Source: Gammaproteobacteria bacterium (GTDB lineage: Bacteria; Pseudomonadota; Gammaproteobacteria; JAABTG01). From it: a DNA stretch of 64,000 nucleotides. Positions within the stretch are counted from its first letter, which is position 1. Each line of letters opens with the position of its first letter. The position numbers were made by a program, and so were the translations under genes. The notes beneath the pieces are model-generated. The model was not told where the DNA came from. It searched no databases and saw nothing but the letters and a program-made list of their open reading frames with translations. This document shows, piece after piece, positions 9,483 to 17,260 of this stretch. The stretch is from NCBI GenBank assembly GCA_034522055.1, contig JAXHLS010000002.1, positions 682,001 through 746,000 on the forward strand, in the 5' to 3' direction.

Positions 9483-9797
9483 ATGTCCTCGGACTACTAT
9501 CGATATCATGTCTTTTTCTGCACCAACCAGCGACCCGACGGTGAGGGTTGCTGTAACAATTTCAATTCAAAGGATATGCGGGATTACGCCAAAAGCCGAA
9601 CCAAGGAACTCGGTATCGCGGGCAAGGGCGGGGTGAGAATCAATACCGCCGGCTGCCTGGACCGCTGCGCGGAGGGCCCGGTGGTGGTGGTCTATCCCGA
9701 GGGCACCTGGTACACCTGGGTGGACCAGGAGGACGTGGATGAGATCATCGAACGGCATCTGGTCAACGGAGAGGTGGTGGAGCGACTCAGAATCTGA
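9483..9797 (+). CDS. thioredoxin-like [2Fe-2S] ferredoxin
   Basis: 104 residues. It starts MSSDYYRYHVFFCTNQRPDG after a good GGAGG at 9,473-9,477. Cysteines in FFCTNQRPDGEGCC and TAGCLDRCAEGP give the Cx8-12C...Cx3C pattern of the Shethna-type/NuoE-like thioredoxin-fold ferredoxins, and GPVVVVYPEGTWY is the typical strand after the cluster. These proteins carry electrons in the cytoplasm; the partner is unknown. It is divergent from glcF with only 40 bases between starts, which suggests shared control and possibly electron exchange. Confidence 0.9.
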   Translation: MSSDYYRYHVFFCTNQRPDGEGCCNNFNSKDMRDYAKSRTKELGIAGKGGVRINTAGCLDRCAEGPVVVVYPEGTWYTWVDQEDVDEIIERHLVNGEVVERLRI

Positions 9798-9931
9798 CCA
9801 CCACGCCCCCTCCTCGCTCGAGGCCATCCGGCACTCGGGCCATCGTCTTGATTCCCCCCTACTGACTGATCCGCACCGTCCTGACGGCGTGAAGACGGCC
9901 TGCCGTCCCATCCGGACGCTGGCCCAGGTGC

Positions 9932-9960
9932 TTGACAAGGAAACCAGCATATAATAATAT
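9932..9960 (+). promoter_or_regulatory. strong sigma-70-like promoter
   Basis: TTGACA (9,932-9,937), 17 bases, TAATAT (9,955-9,960). No protein gene follows before the terminator at 10,032-10,061, so it may drive a small RNA. Confidence 0.6.
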
Positions 9961-9966
9961 TCTCAT

Positions 9967-10061
9967 CAGTGGCGGTGGTCGACGACTACCGCCGCTATAC
10001 TCCTCCAAACCATCCTCCTTTGGTGGTATTCAAGCGCGGCGCCAGCCGCGCTTTTTTTTTT
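9967..10061 (+). ncRNA. candidate small RNA upstream of rplM
   Basis: About 95 bases lie between a consensus promoter and a canonical intrinsic terminator. The transcript would hold an imperfect hairpin around GCGGTGGTCGACGACTACCGC, then a pyrimidine-rich stretch with two CCTCC motifs (ACTCCTCC, ATCCTCCTTTGG), which could pair with Shine-Dalgarno sequences. No start codon with a ribosome site is visible. It could instead be an attenuated leader, but the next gene, rplM, has its own promoter after the terminator. Confidence 0.45.
10032..10061 (+). terminator. intrinsic terminator
   Basis: Perfect 9-bp stem AAGCGCGGC / GCCGCGCTT with a GCCA loop, followed by an uninterrupted T-tract. Confidence 0.9.
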
Positions 10062-10129
10062 GCCTGCCCTCCGCCTCCGTCTTCGAGGCCCGGGACCCGC
10101 CGGGCAGCACCCGCCACGGTGCTTCCAAG

Positions 10130-10158
10130 TTGACACGGGGGCCCACAGATTATATCTT
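10130..10158 (+). promoter_or_regulatory. rplM-rpsI promoter
   Basis: TTGACA (10,130-10,135), 17 bases, TATCTT (10,153-10,158); a TATATC in the same place gives a 15-base spacer. It leaves a leader of about 50 bases before rplM. Confidence 0.7.
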
Positions 10159-10215
10159 GCCCCGCTTTTCGTAGACCCCAAAGCTGCAGTAATAATTCAA
10201 GGAGTTCGGTGCCCC

Positions 10216-10644
10216 ATGGCCACCTTCACCGCCAAACCCCAAACCGTCGAGAGAGACTGGTACGTCGTCGACGCCGCAGACAAGGTGCTCGGCCGTCTGG
10301 CCACGGAGATCGCCCGGCGACTGCGCGGCAAGCATAAGGCCGAGTACACGCCTCATGTGGACACCGGCGATTACATCGTCGTCATCAACGCCGACAAGAT
10401 CAGGATCACCGGCCAGAAACGCTGGGACAAGCACTACTGGCGCCATACCGGCTACCCGGGCGGCATCAAATCCGCCACCTTCGACAAACTGCAGCAGACC
10501 CATCCCGAACGGATCATCGAATCTGCGGTCAAAGGCATGCTGCCGAAGGGACCCCTGGGTCGCTCCATGTATCGCAAGCTCAAGGTCTACGCCGGCGCCG
10601 AACATCGCCATAGCGCACAACAGCCCAAGCCCCTGGAGGTTTGA
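10216..10644 (+). CDS. rplM: 50S ribosomal protein L13
   Basis: 142 residues, exactly the usual length. It starts [20 protein letters not shown] and contains [33 protein letters not shown] and PHGPLGR-like [18 protein letters not shown]13 is an early assembly protein of the large subunit. It is the first gene of the rplM-rpsI operon. A ribosome site AAGGAG lies 14-19 bases upstream of ATG 10,216. Confidence 0.98.
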   Translation: MATFTAKPQTVERDWYVVDAADKVLGRLATEIARRLRGKHKAEYTPHVDTGDYIVVINADKIRITGQKRWDKHYWRHTGYPGGIKSATFDKLQQTHPERIIESAVKGMLPKGPLGRSMYRKLKVYAGAEHRHSAQQPKPLEV

Positions 10645-10649
10645 ACACC

Positions 10650-11042
10650 ATGGCAACTGAAACCCATCAGACTATCGGTCGGCGCAAGACCTCCACGGCC
10701 CGGGTGATCCTGACCCGGGGCGGCGGCAACATCACGGTAAACGACCGCCCGCTGGATACCTATTTCGGCCGTGAGACGGCACGCATGATCGTGCGTCAGC
10801 CACTGGAACTCGTGGACATGGCCGACAAGCTGGATTTCAGGATCACGGTCCGCGGTGGCGGCAACAGCGGCCAGGCCGGCGCCATTCGCCACGGCATCAC
10901 CCGGGCCCTCATGGCCTATGACGAGAGCCATCGCGGCGCGTTGCGGCAGGCCGGTTACGTCACCCGGGACGCGCGTCAGGTGGAGCGCAAGAAGATAGGC
11001 CTGCACAAGGCCCGCAAGCGCCCGCAGTACTCCAAGCGCTGA
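10650..11042 (+). CDS. rpsI: 30S ribosomal protein S9
   Basis: 130 residues, the normal length, ending in the conserved basic tail [17 protein letters not shown] that reaches the P site. [12 protein letters not shown] near the start is the family signature. ATG 10,650 was preferred to an in-frame TTG at 10,641 because GGAGG (10,635-10,639) is correctly spaced for the ATG only. It follows rplM by five bases. Confidence 0.98.
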   Translation: MATETHQTIGRRKTSTARVILTRGGGNITVNDRPLDTYFGRETARMIVRQPLELVDMADKLDFRITVRGGGNSGQAGAIRHGITRALMAYDESHRGALRQAGYVTRDARQVERKKIGLHKARKRPQYSKR

Positions 11043-11085
11043 TGCCGGCGAAGGACGTTACCAGCCGTCCTTCGTAGTGAACATT

Positions 11086-11159
11086 TGGGGAGTCGTCTAA
11101 TGGTAGGACAGCGGACTCTGACTCCGCCAGTCAAGGTTCGAATCCTTGCTCCCCAGCCA
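11086..11159 (+). tRNA. tRNA-Gln (anticodon CTG)
   Basis: 74 bases with encoded CCA. The acceptor stem TGGGGAG/CTCCCCA, anticodon stem GCGGA/TCCGC around loop CTCTGAC and T-arm CAAGG-TTCGAAT-CCTTG are all paired. The anticodon CTG reads CAG. It lies 43 bases after rpsI and may be cotranscribed with it. Confidence 0.95.
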
Positions 11160-11243
11160 ACACCCTTCTCCCGAGTCCCAGCAGCGCCGGCCGGCTGTGG
11201 TGACGCGGCCACCCGGCCCCCGTGAATTGGTCCATGCCCGTGG

Positions 11244-11271
11244 AAAAAGGCGGCTCCGGCCGCCTTTTTTT
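11244..11271 (+). terminator. intrinsic terminator after tRNA-Gln
   Basis: Stem AAAAAGGCGGC / GCCGCCTTTTT with TCCG loop and trailing T-tract. Confidence 0.9.
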
Positions 11272-11422
11272 ATTGGCCTTACCAATTACGTGATGGCCGT
11301 CACGCCGGCGCCCACCCCGGGCGTCCGGCGCCACCATTTCCGATGAACTGTGACCCCGCTCACGGCAACGGATCCGGTTAAACCGGACAATCCGCGCACT
11401 TCTGATATGTGAGGAACTGCCC

Positions 11423-11581
11423 ATGAATGAAACCAATGGACGTCTGGCCAAAGACCCCGAATGGAACCGCCGGGAACAGATGGCGCGGTCGCTGATGCAA
11501 CGCCGAATCATCATCTCCACCGGCCTCACCATACCCTTCATCGTCCCGGCCATCTTCGCCCTGCTGACCTTCGCCACCTGA
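11423..11581 (+). CDS. small membrane protein, unknown
   Basis: 52 residues. A polar N-terminus (MNETNGRLAKDPEWNRREQM) is followed by one hydrophobic helix (RRIIISTGLTIPFIVPAIFA, then LLTFAT) with positive charges on the cytoplasmic side. A GAGG ribosome site (11,411-11,414) precedes the ATG. No family was recognised. It stands alone between the terminator and the DUF4126 gene. Confidence 0.55.
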   Translation: MNETNGRLAKDPEWNRREQMARSLMQRRIIISTGLTIPFIVPAIFALLTFAT

Positions 11582-11826
11582 TTCGATATCGCCTCCATGA
11601 CCCGACGGGGCATTCTCACCGACCAGCCCCGTCACGACGCCCGTTCCCACGCCTTCCCGCCCTCATAGCGGCCCGCCATAGCGCTCCTCCCGCCTGCGGG
11701 ACGGCCTCCCCACGCCGGCGCGGCCCGGGTTTCCGGCTCCGGGGCCGGGTCCTCGCCCCCGCAGACTGGCCCTGCAGACCCTGCTAACATCATTCTTACG
11801 AACGGCACACCATCGGAGACCCCTCA

Positions 11827-12528
11827 ATGGAAGCTGTGGCACTCATCTCCCTCGCCATGGGAACGGCCTGGGCCAGCGGCATCAACCTCTATGCTGCGGT
11901 TTTCATGTTGGGGATACTCGGGTCCTCGGGCCACGTGGTGTTGCCGCCCGAGTTGGAGGTGCTGACGGATCCTCTGGTCATTACCGCCGCCGGCTTCATG
12001 TACTGCGTGGAGTTCTTCACCGACAAGGTGCCGGGGGTGGATACGGGCTGGGATGCCATTCACAGCTTCATCCGCATTCCTGCCGGGGCCGTGCTGGCCG
12101 CCGGGGCCATGGCGGAGGTGGGCCCGGCCGCCGAGTTGGCCGGTTTTCTCATCGGCGGCTCCCTGGCCGCCACCTCCCACATCACCAAGGCCGGCGGACG
12201 GGTGTTGATCAACACCTCACCGGAACCTGTCAGCAACTGGACCGCCTCCCTGGCCGAGGACCTGGCGGTCATCGCCGGCCTGTGGACCGCTCTCAATCAT
12301 CCCGTGGTCTTCCTGGTGCTCCTCGGGGTGTTCCTCATTCTCGCCGTCTGGCTGCTGCCGAGGATCTGGCGCGGGGTGAAGTTCGTAGGGTGCCGCATCG
12401 CCCGGCTCTTCGGCGGCTGCAAGGAACCGGCTCCGACCCCGGAACCCGATGGGAGCCTCACGGATCTGCCCTCCCTGAGGCCACCGGAGCCCGGGGACGG
12501 CGGCGACCGGACACCCCAGAGGCCCTAG
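11827..12528 (+). CDS. DUF4126 family membrane protein
   Basis: 233 residues. It contains SLAMGTAWASGINLYAAVF at the start, GWDAIHSFIRIPAGAVLAA in the middle and two hydrophobic helices near residues 150-185, the DUF4126 layout (4-5 membrane segments). The C-terminal ~40 residues are Pro-rich and low complexity. Function is unknown; the family is widespread in bacteria. It is a single gene, convergent with hemW. Confidence 0.75.
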   Translation: MEAVALISLAMGTAWASGINLYAAVFMLGILGSSGHVVLPPELEVLTDPLVITAAGFMYCVEFFTDKVPGVDTGWDAIHSFIRIPAGAVLAAGAMAEVGPAAELAGFLIGGSLAATSHITKAGGRVLINTSPEPVSNWTASLAEDLAVIAGLWTALNHPVVFLVLLGVFLILAVWLLPRIWRGVKFVGCRIARLFGGCKEPAPTPEPDGSLTDLPSLRPPEPGDGGDRTPQRP

Positions 12529-12555
12529 GGAAACGCTGAATATCCCCGCCTTTCC

Positions 12556-13749
12556 CTAACCGGCCTCTTCTTCGAGAAAGAGTTCCACTAGCCGGTCGAC
12601 GAAACGATAGCCCACATCCGTGGGGCATATCCTATCGACCCCGGGCGCCAGCAACCCCAGTTCCCGGCCGCGGCCGATGGCCGCCCGCAGGCCCGCCGCC
12701 GGCAGACCGGTGCGGGCGCTGTAGAGTTCCATGGACACCCCGCCGCGGATCCGCAGGGCGTTCATCATGAACTCCACCGTGAGATCACGACGCTCCACCA
12801 CCCGGCGACTCAGCAGGCGGCCATCGCCCGCGGCCTGCAGATAGGCGGTGGGATGCTTGTGCTTGACGGTCCTCACCACGGCGCCGTCGGCCCGGGAATA
12901 CTTGCCGTGGGCGCCGGCGCCGATCCCTGCGTAATCGCCGAAGCACCAGTAATTGAGGTTATGCCGGCAGGCCCGGCCCGGCACCGCGTAGGCGGACACC
13001 TCGTATTGGGCGTAGCCCGCCCCTTCCAGCAGGCTCCGACCGTGATCCCACATGGCCGTCACGGCGTCATCTTGCGGCAGCTCCGGGGGGCGCACATGGA
13101 ACAGGGTGTTGGGTTCGAGGGTGAGCTGATAATAGGACACATGGCCGGGCGCGAGTTCCAGGGCCATCTCCACGTCCCGGACGGCGCCGGCGTGGCTCTG
13201 ACCCGGCAGACCGAACATGAGGTCGAGGTTGACACCGTCGAAGCCGGCGGCCAGGGCCGAACGGGCCGCGACCAGGGCATCATGGGCGCCGTGGATACGC
13301 CCCAGCCTTCTCAGCATACGGTCATCGAAGCTCTGGACCCCGATGGAGAGGCGGTTCACGCCCGCCTCCCGGAAACCCGCGAAGCGCCCCGCATCGACGG
13401 TGCCGGGATTGGCCTCCAGAGTCACTTCGCAGTCATCCGCCAGATCCACCCGCCGGGCGATGCCCCGGAGCAGTCGGGCGATGGACGCCGGTGCGAACAG
13501 GCTCGGCGTGCCGCCGCCGATGAACACGCTGTGGATGGTACGCCCGGCGATGGCATCCCGCTCGTGATCCAGATCGTCCAGCAGTGCCGCGACATAGGGT
13601 CCTTCCGGCAACTCACCGCGAGTCGGGTGGGAGTTGAAATCGCAGTAAGGACACTTGCGCACGCACCAGGGGATATGGACGTAAAGGGAGACGGGCACCC
13701 GGCCGGCATCGATGGTGGCCACGTCCCGCTGCCGCGGTGCCGTGCTCAT
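12556..13749 (-). CDS. hemW: radical SAM heme chaperone HemW
   Basis: 397 residues. The radical SAM cysteines are in CVRKCPYCDFNSH and the SAM-binding GGGTPSLF follows. NLDLMFGLPGQ and HNLNYWCFGDYAGIGAGAHG are the HemN/HemW signatures. HemW lacks the coproporphyrinogen oxidase activity of HemN and inserts heme into respiratory enzymes. It is the last gene of the minus-strand rph-rdgB-hemW group, 30 bases after rdgB, the usual gammaproteobacterial order. Confidence 0.93.
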   Translation of the reverse strand: MSTAPRQRDVATIDAGRVPVSLYVHIPWCVRKCPYCDFNSHPTRGELPEGPYVAALLDDLDHERDAIAGRTIHSVFIGGGTPSLFAPASIARLLRGIARRVDLADDCEVTLEANPGTVDAGRFAGFREAGVNRLSIGVQSFDDRMLRRLGRIHGAHDALVAARSALAAGFDGVNLDLMFGLPGQSHAGAVRDVEMALELAPGHVSYYQLTLEPNTLFHVRPPELPQDDAVTAMWDHGRSLLEGAGYAQYEVSAYAVPGRACRHNLNYWCFGDYAGIGAGAHGKYSRADGAVVRTVKHKHPTAYLQAAGDGRLLSRRVVERRDLTVEFMMNALRIRGGVSMELYSARTGLPAAGLRAAIGRGRELGLLAPGVDRICPTDVGYRFVDRLVELFLEEEAG

Positions 13750-13779
13750 CGCGCCCCTGCCGCGGCCGGGAAGCCCGCC

Positions 13780-14382
13780 TCAGCCGGCAAGATGGGCCAG
13801 CCTCGCCACCAGACACCCCAGCGCCTGCCCGCGATGGCTGAGACGGTTCTTCACCTCGGCATCGAGCTGTGCCGCCGTGCACCCGTGGCCGGGCACCCGG
13901 AACACGGGATCATAACCGAAGCCGTTGTCGCCTGCGGGCACGCGGGTGATAGCCCCCTCCCAGGTACCCTGGCAGATGACCGGCGTGGGGTCCTCGTGGT
14001 GGCTCATGTACACCAGCAGACACTGGAAGCGGGCGCTGCGCGCCTCGTCGGGCACGCCGGCGAGACGCGCCAGCAGCAACTCGACGTTCTCGGCATCGGT
14101 GGCGGAATCGCCGGCGAAGCGCGCCGAGCGGATACCGGGCGCGCCCCGCAGGGCATCCACCTCGATGCCGGAGTCATCCGCCAGGGCCGGCAGACCGGTG
14201 ATGCGGGCGGCGTGGCGTGCCTTGAGGATGGCGTTCTCCACGAAGGTGCCGCCCGTCTCCTCCACCTCCGCGGTGACACCAAGCTCCGCCTGGGGGTGGA
14301 TGTCGAGATGGCAGCCCGCCAGCACCTGGCTGAACTCCCGCACCTTGCCCCGGTTGTTGCTGGCCAGCACCACCCGGATCAT
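13780..14382 (-). CDS. rdgB: XTP/dITP diphosphatase (non-canonical purine NTP pyrophosphatase)
   Basis: 200 residues. [14 protein letters not shown] is the substrate loop, [13 protein letters not shown] and [18 protein letters not shown] hold the catalytic acid residues, and the end has [11 protein letters not shown]. It removes ITP, dITP and XTP from the nucleotide pool. Its ATG overlaps the rph stop by four bases (14,379-14,382), so translation is probably coupled. Confidence 0.95.
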   Translation of the reverse strand: MIRVVLASNNRGKVREFSQVLAGCHLDIHPQAELGVTAEVEETGGTFVENAILKARHAARITGLPALADDSGIEVDALRGAPGIRSARFAGDSATDAENVELLLARLAGVPDEARSARFQCLLVYMSHHEDPTPVICQGTWEGAITRVPAGDNGFGYDPVFRVPGHGCTAAQLDAEVKNRLSHRGQALGCLVARLAHLAG

Positions 14383-15101
14383 GACGCCGTCCCCAGGGCC
14401 AGGCGCTGGGCCTCCAGGATCCGCCTGCCCCCCTCGAGGGCTAGGTCCAGCATGGCATCCAGCTCATCACGCCTGAAGGCATGGCCCTCGGCGGTGCCCT
14501 GCACCTCGATGAAGGCCCCGGCGTCATTCATCACCACGTTCATATCCGTCTCCGCCTCGCTGTCCTCGGCGTAGTCCAGGTCCAGGATGGGCACGCCCTG
14601 ATGAACCCCGACCGACACGGCCGCCACCGCGCCGTGAATGGGGGAGCGCCCCAGCACCCCGCGGGATACCAGCCCCGCCAGGGCATCCGCCAGAGCCACG
14701 TAGGCGCCACTGATGGCGGCGGTGCGAGTACCGCCATCCGCCTGGATGACATCGCAGTCCAGCACGATCCGACGCTCTCCGAGGGCCTGGCTGTCGACCA
14801 CCGCCCGCAGGGCACGCCCGATGAGACGCTGGATCTCCATAGTGCGCCCGCCCTGACGTCCCATGGCGGCCTCCCGCCCCATGCGGCTGCCCGTGGAGCG
14901 GGGAAGCATGCCGTACTCCGCCGTCACCCAACCCCGGCCCTTGCCCTTCAGGAAGCGCGGCACGTTCTCCTCCACGCTGGCGGTGCACAATACCCGGGTG
15001 TCGCCGAACTCGGCCAGCACCGAACCTTCGGCATGCATGGTGTAACCGCGAGTGAAATTGACCTGACGCATTTGATCGGGGGTGCGGCCGCTGGGGCGCA
15101 T
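14379..15101 (-). CDS. rph: ribonuclease PH
   Basis: 240 residues, full length. It trims tRNA 3' ends phosphorolytically. [20 protein letters not shown] is the phosphate- and RNA-binding region and [20 protein letters not shown] is the core. [18 protein letters not shown] carries the metal-binding acids. It is the first gene of the rph-rdgB-hemW operon, divergent from yicC. Confidence 0.97.
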   Translation of the reverse strand: MRPSGRTPDQMRQVNFTRGYTMHAEGSVLAEFGDTRVLCTASVEENVPRFLKGKGRGWVTAEYGMLPRSTGSRMGREAAMGRQGGRTMEIQRLIGRALRAVVDSQALGERRIVLDCDVIQADGGTRTAAISGAYVALADALAGLVSRGVLGRSPIHGAVAAVSVGVHQGVPILDLDYAEDSEAETDMNVVMNDAGAFIEVQGTAEGHAFRRDELDAMLDLALEGGRRILEAQRLALGTAS

Positions 15102-15270
15102 AGGACTGCTCCTGATGATGGTGAGTGGCCCTGGGGGCCGGGCTGAAGGACGGGATTATACGCAGTTGAAACCGGCCCTTGGCCACGATGAATCGGACCC
15201 GATTTCTGCCATAATGGGGCCTCGGATTTCCGGCGCCCTGCGGGCGTCATCCACGAGCCGGAATAAGCTT

Positions 15271-16134
15271 ATGCTTCGCAGTATGACCGCCTACGCCCGG
15301 CGGGAGAAAGAATGCCAGTGGGGCACGGCCGCCTGGGAACTGCGCTCGGTGAATCACCGCTACCTGGACATCACCCTGCGCTTGCCCGAAGAACTGCGCC
15401 ACCTGGAGCCCCGGGTGCGCAGGCGGGTGGCAGACAGGCTGCGCCGCGGCAAGGTGGAATGCCAATTGCGCCTCCAGCTGGCCAGCGATGTCGCGGCCCT
15501 GTCCCTGAACATCGATCTGGTGAAAAACCTGGCCCACCTGAGCCGCCAGGTGGACGAACAGGTGTTCAGCTCGTCGCCGGTGTCCTCCATGGATGTGCTG
15601 CGCTGGCCCGGCGTGATCCAGACGCCCCCAGCCGCCGTGGACGATATGGAGCCCGACGTGCTGGCCTGTCTGGACGAGGCCCTGGACGAACTGGTGGCCA
15701 CCCGCGATCGCGAAGGCCGGCGCACGGAGGAACTGCTGGTGGAACGGCTGGAGGCCATGTCGCCCCACGTGACCTTGGTGCGCCAACGCATGCCCCAGGT
15801 CATCGCTGAGACCCGCACCCGCCTGCGCAGCCGTCTCGAGGAACTCCAGGGGGAACTGGATCAGCAGCGCCTGGAACAGGAGATCGTCTACTTCGCCAAC
15901 CGCATCGACGTGGCCGAGGAACTGGACCGCCTGGATACCCACATGGACGAGGTGCGGCGGGTCATCACCACGGGCGGCGAGGCCGGCCGGCGGCTGGACT
16001 TTCTCATGCAGGAACTCAACCGCGAGGCCAACACCCTGGCCTCCAAATCCGCGGCCTCGGACACCACCCAGGCGGCGGTGGAGATCAAGGTCCTCATCGA
16101 ACAGATGCGCGAACAGGTACAAAACGTCGAATGA
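15271..16134 (+). CDS. yicC: YicC family endoribonuclease
   Basis: 287 residues starting MLRSMTAYARREKECQWGTA, matching the conserved MIRSMTAFAR start of the family. The later DVAEELDRLDTHMDEV and GRRLDFLMQELNREANTL are diagnostic of YicC_N/DUF1732. E. coli YicC is an endoribonuclease implicated in decay of the small RNA RyhB. A longer frame upstream lacks family similarity. Its stop overlaps the gmk start by four bases, the standard yicC-gmk pair. Confidence 0.93.
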   Translation: MLRSMTAYARREKECQWGTAAWELRSVNHRYLDITLRLPEELRHLEPRVRRRVADRLRRGKVECQLRLQLASDVAALSLNIDLVKNLAHLSRQVDEQVFSSSPVSSMDVLRWPGVIQTPPAAVDDMEPDVLACLDEALDELVATRDREGRRTEELLVERLEAMSPHVTLVRQRMPQVIAETRTRLRSRLEELQGELDQQRLEQEIVYFANRIDVAEELDRLDTHMDEVRRVITTGGEAGRRLDFLMQELNREANTLASKSAASDTTQAAVEIKVLIEQMREQVQNVE

Positions 16135-16763
16135 GCCAAGGTAATCTCTTCGTGGTCTCCGCGCCCTCGGGGGCCGGCAAGACGAGTCTGGTGCGCGCCC
16201 TGCTGGAGGCCATGCCCGGCGTCATCCTCTCCATCTCCGCCACCACCCGCCCGGCGCGCCCGGGGGAACAGGACGGGCGGGATTATTTCTTCGTGGACCG
16301 GGAGGACTTCCAGCAACGCCGCGCCCAGGACGCCTTCCTGGAACACGCCGAGGTGTTCGGCAACTTCTACGGCACCCCCCGGGACTGGGTCGAGGAGCGG
16401 CTGGCGGAGGGCCTCGACGTGGTCCTCGAGATCGACTGGCAGGGCGCGCGCCAGGTGCGGGAGCGCATGCCCGCGGTGTCCGGTATATTCGTGCTGCCGC
16501 CGTCGGTGGCGGCCCTGGCCGAACGCCTGGCCGGGCGCGGCCAGGACGACGAAGAGGTCATCGCCCGGCGCATGGCGGCGGCCCGCGAAGAGATCCGCCA
16601 CTACGATGAATTCGACTACATCGTGGTCAACGACGATTTCGACGTGGCCCTCGAGGATATCAAGGCCATCATCCGCGCCGCACGGCTGGGGACCTCGTCC
16701 CAACGGGTCCGGCAGCGCCCGCTGCTGCAAGACCTTTTGGCTTTGCCCGCGGCGAATGAGTAG
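16131..16763 (+). CDS. gmk: guanylate kinase
   Basis: 210 residues. It phosphorylates GMP to GDP, so it connects with guaBA at the left of the window. The P-loop is SAPSGAGKTSLVRAL and the GMP-binding region is STTRPARPGEQDGRDYFF-like (SATTRPARPGEQDGRDYFF). DVVLEIDWQGARQVR is also conserved. It is translationally coupled to yicC and followed by rpoZ after 151 bases. Confidence 0.97.
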   Translation: MSQGNLFVVSAPSGAGKTSLVRALLEAMPGVILSISATTRPARPGEQDGRDYFFVDREDFQQRRAQDAFLEHAEVFGNFYGTPRDWVEERLAEGLDVVLEIDWQGARQVRERMPAVSGIFVLPPSVAALAERLAGRGQDDEEVIARRMAAAREEIRHYDEFDYIVVNDDFDVALEDIKAIIRAARLGTSSQRVRQRPLLQDLLALPAANE

Positions 16764-16914
16764 AATCGGTCCCACCAGGTTGGAACCGGCATCCCGCTTC
16801 CGGCCCCTGACGGTCCATGGAGATCAGTGCCCGCACAGCCGGCTCCCCGGCTGCGAGCATGCCCGTGTGAAATGGTCCGGAACATCCTAGAATTCAACCC
16901 GTAAAGGAACCCTT

Positions 16915-17184
16915 ATGGCCCGAGTCACCGTTGAAGACTGTCTCGACAATCTCGATAACCGCTTCCAGCTCGTGCTGGTGGCCACCAAGCGCGCGCGCCA
17001 GCTGGCCATGGGGGCAGAGCCCTTCGTGGATCCGGAGAACGACAAACCCACCGTCATGGCCCTGCGCGAGATCGCCGAAGGCAAGGTGGGTCGCTCCATA
17101 CTCGATGACGTGGCCGCGCGGGACCATCTGGGCGGGTCCCTGGTCAACGAGGAAGAGCTTGTCGAAGAGACCCGTCAACAGTAA
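16915..17184 (+). CDS. rpoZ: RNA polymerase omega subunit
   Basis: 89 residues. [20 protein letters not shown] and KRARQL, then [16 protein letters not shown]-like [15 protein letters not shown], are the omega signature. It clamps the beta' subunit and contributes a ppGpp binding site, which suits its position directly before spoT. Confidence 0.97.
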   Translation: MARVTVEDCLDNLDNRFQLVLVATKRARQLAMGAEPFVDPENDKPTVMALREIAEGKVGRSILDDVAARDHLGGSLVNEEELVEETRQQ

Positions 17185-17260
17185 TCCCCCGGGCGGGATG
17201 GCGCGCCGGCCGGTGCCCGGCGCGCCGGCAGCCGCCCTACGCCCCGCGAGCTAACGCCCG

